Shown: positions 1 to 9,392 of the stretch, piece by piece | How the letters are laid out: every line of letters starts with the position of its first letter | Position numbering within the stretch: position 1 is the stretch's first letter | Source of the DNA: Victivallaceae bacterium | GTDB lineage: Bacteria; Verrucomicrobiota; Lentisphaeria; Victivallales; Victivallaceae | Assembly: GCA_028709805.1 (NCBI GenBank) | Contig: JAQUTL010000025.1 | Span: 1-40,344, forward strand | Direction: 5' to 3' | DNA: 40,344 nt | Made by a program: the position numbers and the translations under genes | Notes under the pieces: model-generated | Databases searched by the model: none | The model's input: only the letters and a program-made list of their open reading frames with translations | What the model was told of the DNA's origin: nothing

Positions 1-89
1 GACAACCGAAGTATTGAACCATTGTGAGCCTCAGGGCCGCAGACCGAAAAAAGCAATCCCCATACCCCGCGTCCCAGTTCAAGAAAGCA

Positions 90-130
90 GATTACGCGGC
101 AAGCGCGTAATCAATCCTGATTCCTTTTTT
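90..130 (+). terminator. Hairpin followed by T-run, possible terminator
   Basis: A perfect 9-bp inverted repeat (GATTACGCG at 90-98, CGCGTAATC at 104-112, 5-nt loop) is followed after about 12 nt by a run of T (124-130). It could end a transcript entering from the left of the window. The gap between stem and T-run is longer than in a classical intrinsic terminator, so this is tentative. The rest of 1-379 holds no credible gene. Confidence 0.4.
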
Positions 131-379
131 CTATCCATTCTTCATCACGCTTTTCTCGTTTTTCATCACGTTCAGAACAGTTGTTTTGGCAATGACAAGA
201 GACCTCGCAAGCCGGATTGTCAACAACAAAATATTGCTGTTTCCTATATTACAATGTAACGTTTCATATAAATATAATACATCATCGGGCCGATCCCGTC
301 AAGCAGAGAATCTCCGGGAATAATAATTTTTTGCAATTATTTCAGGCCGGATCAGGCGAAAAACGTTTTGGCTGGAAGG

Positions 380-1312
380 TCAGACGAGCGGCGGCCGGCG
401 GCTGACGCCGTCGACACGCTTGCTCAACTGCGACGGAGTGCAGCCGAAGCGCCGCCGGAATATTCTGGCGAAATAGGCGGCGTCCTGAAACCCGCAGGCC
501 GCCGCCACCTCGGAGGCGTTCAGCCGGCCGCTCAACAGCATTGTCTGCGCGTTTTCAAGCCGGTTGCGGATCAGGAACTCCTTCAGCGTAACACCGTAAC
601 TTTTATGAAACACACTGGACAGATAGTTCGGAGAACAGAGCAGTTCTTCGGCCAGCATGGTCACGGTATACCATTGGTCGGCGCGGCTGTTGTCGATCAT
701 CGCCTTCGCCCGGCCGGCCAGATGGTGGGGAGACGGCGCAAACCGGTCGCCGGCGACTCCGACGTCAAGTTCCATCCGTCGGAACAACGCCTCCAGCAGC
801 AACCCGGAAACTGCCGGATCGTCGGCGTTCTGGACCGCCTGCGACGCCCCGCGGTAAAACTGCACCCCCGGCATTCTGAGCATGCGGTAAACGTCCGGCA
901 CTGCCGGATCGCTCGCGGACGGCTGTGCAAGGTGAAGCGTCGCGGAATTCTCGCCGATCACCAGAACCAGATTGACGAAATTCCCGTCGGCATCGCGTCC
1001 GGCGGTCTCCCGGTGCGGAACACCGCGCGGAACCAGCAGCGTGTCGCCGGCGACAACCGTCAGGCGTTCATCCGGCGAAAACTCGAACCGGCACCGGCCG
1101 CGCAGCTGAAAAAACCATTCGTCAAAGAACGCATGCACATGACCGGTGATCTGCGGGCGTTCGCTCCAGCGCTCCCGCGAGTCGCCGATCAGACAGCGCA
1201 ATTCACGCCGGCCGGCCGCCGCCGCCAGCAGACGGACTGCGGCGCGGATGGCGGCGTCAGCCGCCGCCGGGTCGCCGCTGTTCCAGTCGAAATCCGGTAT
1301 TGAAAATTCCAT
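380..1312 (-). CDS. AraC-family transcriptional regulator with cupin-like sensor domain
   Basis: This is a predicted DNA-binding transcription factor of 310 residues. The N-terminal two thirds resembles the AraC-type cupin ligand-binding fold: it has the [19 protein letters not shown] strand pattern and the turn [11 protein letters not shown]. The last 100 residues carry two helix-turn-helix motifs, with the first near [20 protein letters not shown] and the second near [21 protein letters not shown] followed by [11 protein letters not shown], the AraC signature. I chose the ATG at 1312; a TTG four codons upstream is possible, and the ribosome site is weak either way. It is divergent from the ThuA-like gene, which it most likely controls in response to a sugar. 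The family assignment is firm; the ligand is unknown. Confidence 0.9.
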   Translation of the reverse strand: MEFSIPDFDWNSGDPAAADAAIRAAVRLLAAAAGRRELRCLIGDSRERWSERPQITGHVHAFFDEWFFQLRGRCRFEFSPDERLTVVAGDTLLVPRGVPHRETAGRDADGNFVNLVLVIGENSATLHLAQPSASDPAVPDVYRMLRMPGVQFYRGASQAVQNADDPAVSGLLLEALFRRMELDVGVAGDRFAPSPHHLAGRAKAMIDNSRADQWYTVTMLAEELLCSPNYLSSVFHKSYGVTLKEFLIRNRLENAQTMLLSGRLNASEVAAACGFQDAAYFARIFRRRFGCTPSQLSKRVDGVSRRPPLV

Positions 1313-1382
1313 GCTGCCCGCCAAAAATCCGATTATCGTAGCTTTTTCACATTAATGATACGATATTACAGCATATCTGAAA

Positions 1383-1410
1383 TTGCAAATATTCTTATGA
1401 AAAATATATT
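1383..1410 (+). promoter_or_regulatory. Sigma70-like promoter of the ThuA-like gene
   Basis: TTGCAA (1383-1388) and TATATT (1405-1410) are separated by 16 nt in AT-rich DNA between the divergent AraC and ThuA genes. The predicted start lies about 45 nt upstream of the ThuA-like start codon. Assignment is by pattern only. Confidence 0.5.
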
Positions 1411-1462
1411 ATCTCCGACAGCGAAATCTCTTACCGGACAATATCAACAAGGAGTCGGTGAA

Positions 1463-2248
1463 ATGGAAAAAATTAAGCTTACTATCTGGAACGAAGGTCG
1501 TCACGAAAAAGAAAACGCCTACATTGCGAAACTGTATCCGCAGGGCATTCACGGCGCACTGGCCAAGGGGCTTGCCGCCGAAGACATTGAAATCCGCACC
1601 GCAACACTGGACGACCCCGATCAGGGAATGCCGGACGCGCTGCTCAACGACACCGACGTGCTGATCTGGTGGGGACATTGCGCCCACGGCGAAGTCTCCG
1701 ACGAACTGGTCCGCAAAATACACACGCGGGTTCTGCAGGGCATGGGCCTGATCGTGCTTCACTCCGGCCACTTTTCAAAGATATTCAAGGCGGTAACCGG
1801 CTGCAACTGTTCGCTGTGCTGGCGCGAGGTCGGCGAGAAGGAACGGCTGTGGAACGTTGCCCCCGCCCATCCGGTCACCCAAGGCATCGGCGACTATTTC
1901 GAGCTTGAACACGAAGAGATGTACGGCGAGCGGTTTGACATCCCGGATGACGCCCATTTGCTTTTCATCAGCTGGTTCGAGGGCGGCAACGTGTTCCGCA
2001 GCGGATTCACGCTCAACCGCGGCTACGGCAAAGTGTTCTACTTTCAGCCCGGCCATGAAACCTACGGCACCTATTACAATCCGGACATTCTCAAGGTCAT
2101 CGGCAACGCGGTGCGCTGGATGAAGCCGGCGTTTTTCCGTGAAATGTTCGCTCCGTGCGTGGAGCCGCTGGAGCCGATCCGCTCGGTCAATCCGAGCGCC
2201 GGAGCCAGCGCCGGCCTGATCCAGAATCTCGACGGAACCAATAAATAG
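1463..2248 (+). CDS. ThuA-like domain protein (trehalose-utilisation family)
   Basis: The protein has 261 residues and the ThuA glutamine-amidotransferase-like fold. Visible family marks are the start [12 protein letters not shown], the segment [16 protein letters not shown], the turn [15 protein letters not shown], the basic stretch AHPVTQGI, and the late segment [14 protein letters not shown]. Members occur in sugar-utilisation loci, often in Lentisphaerae, Planctomycetes and rhizobia. The exact reaction is not established for most, and a role in sugar or sugar-derivative modification is inferred. The start is fixed by AAGGAG at 1449-1454, 8 nt before the ATG; the reading frame runs further upstream but without a ribosome site. 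There is no signal peptide, so it is probably cytoplasmic. It is monocistronic and ends at a terminator shared with the convergent pump operon. Confidence 0.88.
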   Translation: MEKIKLTIWNEGRHEKENAYIAKLYPQGIHGALAKGLAAEDIEIRTATLDDPDQGMPDALLNDTDVLIWWGHCAHGEVSDELVRKIHTRVLQGMGLIVLHSGHFSKIFKAVTGCNCSLCWREVGEKERLWNVAPAHPVTQGIGDYFELEHEEMYGERFDIPDDAHLLFISWFEGGNVFRSGFTLNRGYGKVFYFQPGHETYGTYYNPDILKVIGNAVRWMKPAFFREMFAPCVEPLEPIRSVNPSAGASAGLIQNLDGTNK

Positions 2249-2307
2249 TCCCACCGTTCCGGCGCGGTCCGCATATTGAATGAAAAACACACATGCGGTC
2301 CGACAGC

Positions 2308-2346
2308 AAAAAAAAGGCGCGATCCGCATGGACCGCGCCCTTTTTT
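2308..2346. terminator. Bidirectional intrinsic terminator
   Basis: A 10-bp stem with one mismatch (2316-2325 pairing with 2330-2339, 4-nt loop) is flanked by eight A on the left (2308-2315) and six T on the right (2341-2346). It can therefore end transcripts in both directions. It lies between the convergent ThuA-like gene and the RND pump gene, 6 nt beyond the pump stop codon. Confidence 0.85.
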
Positions 2347-2352
2347 CGTCTG

Positions 2353-5300
2353 TTACTTTTTGCCGTAAAGGCGGCCTTTAACCGCCTCGCGCAGCCGCTG
2401 GAACAGCGCGAACAGCGCCGGTACGAAGAAGATGCCGACGCAGGTCGCCGCCATCATACCCCAGAAGGTGCTCTGACCGATCGCCACCCGGCTGCCCGCT
2501 CCCGCTCCGGTGGCCACCACCATCGGGAACACGCCGATCACAAAGCTGAGCGCCGTCATCAGCACCGCGCGGTAGCGCACCCGTCCGCCGGACAGCGCGG
2601 CCTCCTCAATGCTTTTGCCGCTCTCGCGTTCGACCGATGCGAATTCCACAATCAGAATCGCGTTTTTAGCCGAAAGCCCGATCAGCATCACCAATCCCAA
2701 CTGGGCATAGATGCTCAGGTCCATATCACGGAAATAGAGTCCGCACAACGCGCCGCCGATCGCCACCGCCACGGAAAGAATGACCGAAGTCGGCATCGTC
2801 CAGCTCTCGTATTGACCGACCAGAAACAGATAGGCGAACACCAGCGAAAGCGCCAGAAGGTAGACGATTTTGCCCTCGTTGCCCCGTTCCTGATAACTCA
2901 TATCCACCCATGCCACCTGATAGTCCTTCGGCAGCTTGGTGCTGACAATCTCCTGAATCCGGTTCATCAGCTCTCCGGTGGCCACGCCCGGCTTGGTCGA
3001 AGCGTTGACCTTGGCGGAAACGAACTGGTCGAAACGGGTCAGCACGCGCGGGCCTACCACACGCTTTACCTCGGCCAGCGAACTGAGCGGAACCATCACG
3101 CCGGAGTTGTTCTGCACATAAAGCTGACCGATGTCGTCGGCGGAGCTGCGGAACTGGCTTTTCGCCTGCATCTTCACCTTGAAGTTGTAACCGAACAGAT
3201 TGAAGTCGTTGATGTAACTCGACGCCAGTTTGCTCTGAAGCATGGTGAATATCCGCGAGATCGGCACGCCCATGGCCTCGGCCTTGGCGCGGTCGAGGTC
3301 AAGATAAAGCATCGGGGTGGACGCGTCGTATGAGCTGAACGCGTACTGGCACTCCGGCGTAGACATGTTCAACTCCACCAGAAGCGCGCGGAGCGCCGCC
3401 GCGAGATCCTGCGCGGTCTGCTTTCCGGTGGCCTGAAGCATGAAGGTGACGTCATTGGAAACGCCCAGTCCCATGATGGCCGGCGGCTGGAAAAAGTTCA
3501 CAGTGGCCGACGGAATCGCCGCACAGCGTTTCATCGCCTCCATCTGGATTGCGTCAATCGACTTTTCCGGCGTCTGACGCAAATCCCACGGATCAAGCGC
3601 CACAATGCCGACGCCGAGGTTCTCGCCGTTGCCGCCGAAGAAGCTGAACCCGGCCACCGCCAGAATCTGCCGCACGCCGGGGACCGTTCCCACCTTTTCC
3701 GTAACCTCCTTGGCGACCTTGTCGGTACGGCTCAGCGTGGCTCCGGACGGCAGCTGGATGGCGCACATGATCGCGCCCTTATCCTCCGCCGGAAGGAATG
3801 CGCCGGGCAGTTTCCGGTAATAGTGATAGTCCAGAAACAGCACGCCGCCGAACAGCAGTACGGTAAGCAGCGCGCGGCGGACCAATATTCTGGATACCGA
3901 GATAAAACCGTTGCGGGTGAAGTTCAGGCCGACATTGAACCAGCTGAACAGCCGTCCCGGTTTTCCGGCCTTGCGCAGCAGCCGCGAACACAGCGCCGGA
4001 CTGAGGGTAAGCGCGTTCACCGTTGAGAGGCACAGCGCAATGCACATCGTTACCGCGAACTGCTTGTAGATGGTGCCGACCATGCCGCCGTAAAACGCCA
4101 GCGGCACATAAACGGCCAGCGTCACCAGCGTGGTGGCGATCACCGGTCCGGTGATCTGGCGCATACTCTTCTTCGCCGCGGCGACGCTGTCCAGATTTTC
4201 CTCTTCAATCAGCCGGGTGGTGTTTTCCACCACCACGATCGCGTCGTCCACCACCGAGCCGATCACCAGAATCAGCGCGAACATGGTCAGCACGTTGATC
4301 GAATATCCCATCGCCGCCATAAAGACGAAGGTGCCGATGATGGAGACCGGAATCGTCAGGGTGGGAATCAGAGTGGCGCGCCAGTCCTGCAAAAACAGAT
4401 AGGTGATCGCCACCACCAGAATGAAAGTCAGCACCAGCGTGGTGGCGATTTCGCTCATGGTGGCGCGGATGAAATCGGTCGGGTCATAGCTCATAATATA
4501 GGAGACGCCGTCCGGGAAGCTCTTGGACTTTTCGTCCAGGAATGCGTTCACCGCGTTGACTACTTCGATGGCGTTGGCGTCGGAATCCTTGTAGACGGCA
4601 AGCCCCACGCACGGACGGCCGTTCATAAAGGCCTCCATGTCATAATTCTCGGCGCCGAGCTCAACCGTGGCCACGTCGCGCAGCCGGATCTGTCCGCCGT
4701 TGGAGCCGACCTTGACAATGATGTTGCCGAACTCCTCGGCCGTGGTAAGCCGGCCGAGCGTGTTGACCTTGTACTGCACCTGATTGCTGCTGTGCTCAAT
4801 GCCGACCGAACCGGTGGCGGCCTGAACGTTCTGACTTTCAACCGCGGAAGCGATGTCGGTCGGCGTAACGTTGAGCGCCGTCATCTTGAGCGGGTCGAGC
4901 CAGATGCGCATGGAGTAGTCCTGTCCGCCCATCACTTCGGCCTGGGCGACGCCGGAGATTCGGGCGACCGCGTCGGAAACATTCATGTTGACATAATTTC
5001 CGAGATCAAGCACGTTCATTTTGGCCGGATCGGCGCTGAATGAATAGAATGCGAGAATGTCGCTGCTGCGCTGTGTGACGTCCACGCCCAGCGCCACCGC
5101 CTCCTGCGGCAGGCTCGACTTGGCGCGCTCGACCGCGTTCTGGACGTTGACCTGCGCGATGTTGCGGTCGGTTCCCGACTTGAAGGTCAGCGTCAGCGAA
5201 TAACTGCCGTTGTTGTTCGAGTCGCTGGAGAAATAGATGCAGTCCTCCACGCCGTTCACCTTCGACTCGATCGGCGCCGCAATGGTCGCCGCGATCACCT

Positions 5301-5466
5301 CGCTTGAAGCGCCGGGATAGAGGGCCGTGACCATGATCGTCGGCGGCGTGATCTCCGGATATTCCGCCACCGGAAGTCCGAGCATGCAGATCAATCCGGC
5401 CAGAACCGTAATCAGGCTGATGACTATGGCCAAACGCGGCCGTTCAATAAAAATATCCGAAAACAT
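2353..5466 (-). CDS. RND efflux pump inner-membrane transporter (AcrB/HAE1 family)
   Basis: This is a proton-driven exporter subunit of 1037 residues, the usual AcrB length. It has two blocks of six membrane helices, each led by a large periplasmic loop. The start MFSDIFIERPRLAIVI is the classic RND opening. The proton-relay aspartates fall at D407 and D408 (VVDDAIVVVEN), exactly as in E. coli AcrB, and the conserved lysine is K934 in SAKNAILIVEF. The ATG at 5466 is preceded by GGAG (5477-5480) inside the end of the upstream gene; a longer frame exists but would overlap that gene. It follows the membrane-fusion gene by 4 nt in a marR-MFP-RND operon, so drug or toxin efflux under MarR control is likely. 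Substrate unknown. No outer-membrane channel gene follows. Confidence 0.96.
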   Translation of the reverse strand: MFSDIFIERPRLAIVISLITVLAGLICMLGLPVAEYPEITPPTIMVTALYPGASSEVIAATIAAPIESKVNGVEDCIYFSSDSNNNGSYSLTLTFKSGTDRNIAQVNVQNAVERAKSSLPQEAVALGVDVTQRSSDILAFYSFSADPAKMNVLDLGNYVNMNVSDAVARISGVAQAEVMGGQDYSMRIWLDPLKMTALNVTPTDIASAVESQNVQAATGSVGIEHSSNQVQYKVNTLGRLTTAEEFGNIIVKVGSNGGQIRLRDVATVELGAENYDMEAFMNGRPCVGLAVYKDSDANAIEVVNAVNAFLDEKSKSFPDGVSYIMSYDPTDFIRATMSEIATTLVLTFILVVAITYLFLQDWRATLIPTLTIPVSIIGTFVFMAAMGYSINVLTMFALILVIGSVVDDAIVVVENTTRLIEEENLDSVAAAKKSMRQITGPVIATTLVTLAVYVPLAFYGGMVGTIYKQFAVTMCIALCLSTVNALTLSPALCSRLLRKAGKPGRLFSWFNVGLNFTRNGFISVSRILVRRALLTVLLFGGVLFLDYHYYRKLPGAFLPAEDKGAIMCAIQLPSGATLSRTDKVAKEVTEKVGTVPGVRQILAVAGFSFFGGNGENLGVGIVALDPWDLRQTPEKSIDAIQMEAMKRCAAIPSATVNFFQPPAIMGLGVSNDVTFMLQATGKQTAQDLAAALRALLVELNMSTPECQYAFSSYDASTPMLYLDLDRAKAEAMGVPISRIFTMLQSKLASSYINDFNLFGYNFKVKMQAKSQFRSSADDIGQLYVQNNSGVMVPLSSLAEVKRVVGPRVLTRFDQFVSAKVNASTKPGVATGELMNRIQEIVSTKLPKDYQVAWVDMSYQERGNEGKIVYLLALSLVFAYLFLVGQYESWTMPTSVILSVAVAIGGALCGLYFRDMDLSIYAQLGLVMLIGLSAKNAILIVEFASVERESGKSIEEAALSGGRVRYRAVLMTALSFVIGVFPMVVATGAGAGSRVAIGQSTFWGMMAATCVGIFFVPALFALFQRLREAVKGRLYGKK

Positions 5467-5470
5467 AGTG

Positions 5471-6595
5471 TTACTTCTCCGCGCCGGCATCGTCCGCCGC
5501 CAGCGGAGCGACGACCATATTGGGACGGTTGATCTTATGGATGCCGTCGGTAACAACCCGTTCGTCCTTCTTGAGTCCGGCGACAACCTCTATCCGGGCT
5601 CCGGCGGTGTGGCCGACCTTGATATTGCGCCGGATCGCCTGATTTTTATCATCCAGCACAAAAACATACGGACTCTTCGCGTCATTCATTACCGCGCCCA
5701 CCGGCACGGCCAGAGAGTCGGCGGCGGCTTTCTGAATCATCGCAATCCGCACATAACCGCCGGGCATCAGCCGGTGGTCCGGGTTGGCGAAACTGATCCA
5801 CACGTCGATCGTGTCGCTGGTGCGGTCGATCTCGTTGTTCACCACCTTGACCGTCCAGGGAGCCTTGTACTCGCTGCCGTCGCTGAGATACAGTTTGAAC
5901 GCCAGTTGTTCGTCCGGATTGAAATCCTTGGCGCTGATGCGCAGGAAGTCCCGGCTGGACAAGGAAATGCGCACATAAATCGGGTCAAGCTGCACGATCT
6001 TGTTCAAGTCGCCGCTCGCCGGAGTCACATAGTTGCCGACCTTCACCCGGTTCTTGCCCAGAATTCCGGAGACCGGCGTGGATATTTTGGTGTAGGAAAA
6101 ATTGTTTTCCGCGTCGATCAGACTGGCCTTGGCGGCGTCAACGTTGGCTTTGGCCAGCTCCAGCAGCCGGGTGGCTTCGTCTTTGTCCGCCACGCTGCCG
6201 GCGCGCTGGGTGGCTAAAGTCGATTTGCGCGCGTAGTTGTCTTCGGCGTAACGCAGTTCCGCCTCGTTCTTGGCCAGAGCCGCCTTGGCGGAAAGCACCG
6301 CGGCGTGATATGTGGTGTCTTCAATTTCAAAAAGAGTTTCACCGGCCTCGACCATGCCGCCCTCTTTATCGGACACCTTCTTGATCACACCGGAAACACG
6401 CGCCGGAAACGACACTTCGGAAATCGCCTCGACATAGCCGACATAGCGCTCCTCGCTGCCCTGCGTCAGCGGCTCGACCAGCGAGAACAGCACCGTGGGA
6501 GCCGGAGCCGCGCCGCCGCCCTGTCCGAATGCCGCCGGGCATCCGACCGCCGCCAGCAGCAGCAGACCGATCGTCTTGATTTTCATTTTGCTCAT
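5471..6595 (-). CDS. RND efflux periplasmic adaptor (membrane fusion protein)
   Basis: This 374-residue AcrA-like adaptor links the inner-membrane pump to an outer-membrane channel. It has an N-terminal signal (MKIKTIGLLLLAAVGC) with a possible lipid-attachment cysteine, though signal peptidase I cleavage after AAFG is an alternative. Then come the first half of the lipoyl domain (SFPARVSGVIKKVSDKEG), a helical hairpin (about residues 95-165), the second lipoyl half (YTKISTPVSGILGKNRVKVG), a beta-barrel, and the membrane-proximal domain (about 290-360). GGAAGG lies 12 nt before the chosen ATG. The gene starts 8 nt after the marR stop and ends 4 nt before the pump start, so the three genes are co-transcribed. 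Confidence 0.95.
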   Translation of the reverse strand: MSKMKIKTIGLLLLAAVGCPAAFGQGGGAAPAPTVLFSLVEPLTQGSEERYVGYVEAISEVSFPARVSGVIKKVSDKEGGMVEAGETLFEIEDTTYHAAVLSAKAALAKNEAELRYAEDNYARKSTLATQRAGSVADKDEATRLLELAKANVDAAKASLIDAENNFSYTKISTPVSGILGKNRVKVGNYVTPASGDLNKIVQLDPIYVRISLSSRDFLRISAKDFNPDEQLAFKLYLSDGSEYKAPWTVKVVNNEIDRTSDTIDVWISFANPDHRLMPGGYVRIAMIQKAAADSLAVPVGAVMNDAKSPYVFVLDDKNQAIRRNIKVGHTAGARIEVVAGLKKDERVVTDGIHKINRPNMVVAPLAADDAGAEK

Positions 6596-6603
6596 TTTAA
6601 AAA

Positions 6604-7080
6604 TTATCCTTCCTTTTCATTAAAATTCGGCATTGTCCTGTTGATTTTTTCCGACACGAGGCCGCAGGTCTTCAGACAGGCGGCGAGTTCGCGCTTGGAA
6701 AGCTGGCCCGCGATCTCGGCAAAGTCGTCGTCAAAACCGTCAATCAGCTTTTCGCACAGCCGGCGCAGCCGCGCCGACAAGGTGATGTTGACCGCCCGGC
6801 GGTCATCCGGATTGACGTGCCGGTCCAGCAGATCGCGCTTGACCAGCAGGTCAACCGAGGTGCTTGCCGCGCCGGGCGTAATCCCCAGCGTTCCGGCCAG
6901 TTCGCGCAGGGAGATGCCGTCCTGCCGGTCGCGGGTGAGCCGGTCCACCGTCCGCACGATCCTCTTTTGCGCAACCGTGAAATTCTGGCCGCAATCGCCA
7001 AACTCCGCGACAAACGCCTCGGAAGCCTTGAATTGCAGATAGTCGGTCAGATCCAGCATTGTAATCCACAGCAAACTCAT
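6604..7080 (-). CDS. MarR-family transcriptional regulator
   Basis: This winged-helix regulator of 158 residues heads the efflux operon. The core is ISLRELAGTLGITPGAASTSV (helix-turn-helix, about residues 56-76), LLVKRDLLDRHVNPDDRRAVNITL (wing with the DxR signature DDRR), and terminal dimerisation helices. The ATG at 7080 has AAGGTG 5 nt upstream; a second methionine seven codons in lacks a ribosome site. MarR proteins usually repress their own operon and are released by small phenolic or other toxic compounds. An imperfect palindrome overlapping the -35 box supports autoregulation. The specific inducer cannot be read from sequence. Confidence 0.93.
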   Translation of the reverse strand: MSLLWITMLDLTDYLQFKASEAFVAEFGDCGQNFTVAQKRIVRTVDRLTRDRQDGISLRELAGTLGITPGAASTSVDLLVKRDLLDRHVNPDDRRAVNITLSARLRRLCEKLIDGFDDDFAEIAGQLSKRELAACLKTCGLVSEKINRTMPNFNEKEG

Positions 7081-7113
7081 TTCAGCACCTTAATTTAAAA
7101 TTTAACGGACAAT

Positions 7114-7146
7114 ACTATACATCTGAAAAATTAGTTTGCAAGTTAA
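7114..7146 (-). promoter_or_regulatory. Promoter and candidate MarR operator of the efflux operon
   Basis: Read on the minus strand, TTGCAA (7136-7141) and TATAGT (7114-7119) are separated by 16 nt and lie about 35 nt upstream of marR. The -35 box sits at the centre of an imperfect palindrome, TTAGTTTGCAAGTTAA (7131-7146, six of eight arm positions matching), the size and placement expected of a MarR dimer site. Confidence 0.65.
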
Positions 7147-7200
7147 AACTATTTTATGATTGAAACTTTTTTTGCATCTTCCGTCATGACCGCTAAAATA

Positions 7201-7242
7201 AATCCCTCCGGCAGTCAGGAATTTACGACCGCCGGAGGGATT
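7201..7242 (-). terminator. Intrinsic terminator of the nfeD-flotillin operon
   Basis: A perfect 12-bp inverted repeat (7201-7212 with 7231-7242, 18-nt loop) lies 26 nt beyond the flotillin stop codon. On the minus strand the stem is followed by TATTTTAGC, a modest T-rich tail. Confidence 0.75.
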
Positions 7243-7267
7243 GCCGGAAAATCTTGAATTTTTCGGA

Positions 7268-8695
7268 CTATTTTTCGCCGGTTTTTTCCTCCGCCACCTT
7301 ACCGAGATAATCCGGCAGTTCGAGGCCGGCCATCTTGGCCACGTCGTGCAGCGGTGGAAGGCTCTGCACCATTCCGCTGAGGAAATTGGCGGTGGCGGTT
7401 TTCCCGTCGGCGGACTTGGCGCCGCCGTCCCACACGGTGACTTTGTCGATCTTGATGTTCTTGACGGCTTCGGCTTGAAGCGCAACGATGTCCTGAAGTT
7501 TTTCGATCAGGAGCATGCGTCCGGCAACGTCGCCGTCGCCGGTGCAGGCGGTGATGATTTCGCGGTAGCCGTCGCCCTTGGCTTTGAGTATCTGGAAGTT
7601 GCCGCGCGCCTCGGCGTCGAGTTTTGCGAAGATGGCGTCGGCCGCGCCCTTGGCCTCGCGGCGGAGCTTCTCGGCTTCGGCCTCGGCCTGGATTTCGACC
7701 TGCCGCTTGCGGATCTCGGCGGAAACGATGACTTCGGCGTTCTGTTTTTCAAGCTCCATGGCGGCGCGGGAGACCTGCACCGCTTTCTCGGCGTCGAACT
7801 GCGCCTGTTCGACCTGCGCGGCGGCGATGCGGCGGGCGGCCTCGCCGCGCCGGTATGCCTCGGCCTCCTGCTCGGTTCTTGACGCGTTGGACTTGGCGAT
7901 TTCGATCAGCGAAAGGTTTTCGCCCTGAGTGGCGATGGAGTCGGCCTGCTTGACGGCGATGCGTTTGTGCTGGTCGGCGGCGGCTTCGCCGGAAACGGCG
8001 GTGGCCTCGGCCTCGGCCACGGCGACGCGCTCCTGCTTGCGGGCGTCGGCTTCACCGGTAGAACCTTTGCGAACCTCTTCGGCCACGTCGATTTTGGCGC
8101 GGTTGATCGCCTCGCTGGCGGCGCGTTTTCCGATGGCGTCGATGTAGCCGGACTCGTCGGTGATGTCGGTGATGTTGACGTTCAGCAGTTCAAGGCCGAT
8201 TTTGTTAAGCTCCTCGGCCACGTTGGTTTCGACGGCGCGCAGGAACGTCTCGCGGTCGGCGTTGATCTCCTCAATGGTCATCGAGGCGATCACCAGACGC
8301 AGCTGGCCGAAGATGATGTCCTTGCTCAGCTCCTGGATCGCCTCGGGGGTCTGCCCGAAAATACGCTCGGCGGCGTTACCCATGATCTCCGGACGGGTGC
8401 TGACGCCGACGGTGAACACGCTCGGCACGTTGATGCGGATGTTCTGTTTGCACAAGGCGTTGTTGAGCTGCACGTCAATCTGAAGCGGACGAAGTGAGAT
8501 GTACCCGTAGTCCTGAATCAGCGGAATGATGAACTTCGCGCCGCCGTGAATGCAGCGCGACGCCTGATTGCCGCCGGTCTTGCCGTAGATCACCATGATC
8601 CGGTCGGACGGACATTTCCGGTAGCGCGAAGCGAGCATGGCAAAAAACGCCACCAGCACCAGCGCGGCCATTACAATATAGATTGGAATCTCCAT
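7268..8695 (-). CDS. Flotillin-like SPFH/band-7 membrane scaffold protein
   Basis: This 475-residue protein resembles bacterial FloT/YuaG, which organises membrane microdomains. One N-terminal membrane helix (residues 3-21) is followed by the SPFH/band-7 domain (about 25-190, with HGGAKFIIPLIQDYGYISLRPL). A long alanine- and glutamate-rich coiled coil follows (about 195-390, with many repeats such as EAEAEKLRREAKGAADAIFA), then a short C-terminal assembly segment. The ATG at 8695 has only a weak purine-rich leader. It lies 48 nt downstream of an NfeD-like gene, and the pairing of NfeD-family proteins with flotillins is well known. It is likely a membrane-associated oligomer; clients are unknown. 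Confidence 0.93.
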   Translation of the reverse strand: MEIPIYIVMAALVLVAFFAMLASRYRKCPSDRIMVIYGKTGGNQASRCIHGGAKFIIPLIQDYGYISLRPLQIDVQLNNALCKQNIRINVPSVFTVGVSTRPEIMGNAAERIFGQTPEAIQELSKDIIFGQLRLVIASMTIEEINADRETFLRAVETNVAEELNKIGLELLNVNITDITDESGYIDAIGKRAASEAINRAKIDVAEEVRKGSTGEADARKQERVAVAEAEATAVSGEAAADQHKRIAVKQADSIATQGENLSLIEIAKSNASRTEQEAEAYRRGEAARRIAAAQVEQAQFDAEKAVQVSRAAMELEKQNAEVIVSAEIRKRQVEIQAEAEAEKLRREAKGAADAIFAKLDAEARGNFQILKAKGDGYREIITACTGDGDVAGRMLLIEKLQDIVALQAEAVKNIKIDKVTVWDGGAKSADGKTATANFLSGMVQSLPPLHDVAKMAGLELPDYLGKVAEEKTGEK

Positions 8696-8743
8696 TTTTC
8701 TCGGTTGCCTTTCGTCGGTTGTTTTATATGATGCGATTGCTTA

Positions 8744-9325
8744 TTATTGCGCGTTGATTTTTTCCACCCGGAAGTAGTCCGTTCCGACCACTCCGACCAC
8801 CCGCACCGGAGTTCCGGCGGTCAGCGGTTCTCCGGCGAACGCTTTGATCTGGCGCGTGCAGTTCGGCAGTTGAACCGTAACCACGCCGGAGGCTTCGTCG
8901 CCGCCGGGAATGCCGAGATAAACCACGCCGGTTTTGTCCACAAACGCCTCGTCGCAGATGTTGCCCGACTGCTGCATGCGCAGGAAAAACCAGACGATCA
9001 GCGTGGTCATCGCCATCATGCCGACGCCGCAGAGCAGCGAAATCGCCAGCCCGGTGACGTCACGCCCCCAAAAATACCCCGCCCACCCGAAAAATGTGAT
9101 GAAAGCCACCAGTCCGCGGAGCGAGAAAAAGCTTACCAGCGACAGGTCGCCGCCGCCGGTCATGTCAACATTGGTCGGGTCGAAATCGTCGGCATCCAGG
9201 CTGTCTCCGCCCATTCCGGTCAGAATAAGAAACAACTGAATGACGAATACCGCGCTGCCGCCCAGCGCCAGATAGAAATAGAACTCCCTGGAATCCGCCA
9301 GCAGTTCGTTGATCTCCTGTACCAT
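8744..9325 (-). CDS. NfeD-like membrane protein
   Basis: This 193-residue partner of the downstream flotillin has three hydrophobic segments (about residues 15-36, 60-85 and 92-114). They are followed by a small soluble beta-barrel of the NfeD OB-fold type (about 125-193: DKTGVVYLGIPGGDEASGVV ... AGTPVRVVGVVGTDYFRVEKI). The frame stays open far upstream, but the start is set by AAGGAGG just before the ATG at 9325. The acidic linker between helices one and two (SLDADDFDPTNVDMTGGGD) is typical of the short NfeD forms lacking the protease domain. It forms an operon with the flotillin gene. Confidence 0.85.
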   Translation of the reverse strand: MVQEINELLADSREFYFYLALGGSAVFVIQLFLILTGMGGDSLDADDFDPTNVDMTGGGDLSLVSFFSLRGLVAFITFFGWAGYFWGRDVTGLAISLLCGVGMMAMTTLIVWFFLRMQQSGNICDEAFVDKTGVVYLGIPGGDEASGVVTVQLPNCTRQIKAFAGEPLTAGTPVRVVGVVGTDYFRVEKINAQ

Positions 9326-9392
9326 TTGCGCCTCCTTGATTTGAGTATACAGGGTAATATTTACCGTTTTTGCGGAAATACAAGTTTTTTCG

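Noticed and set aside
14..405. Small plus-strand frames at the window start
   Set aside because: No ribosome sites or recognisable domains; the DNA looks intergenic with a terminator-like hairpin.
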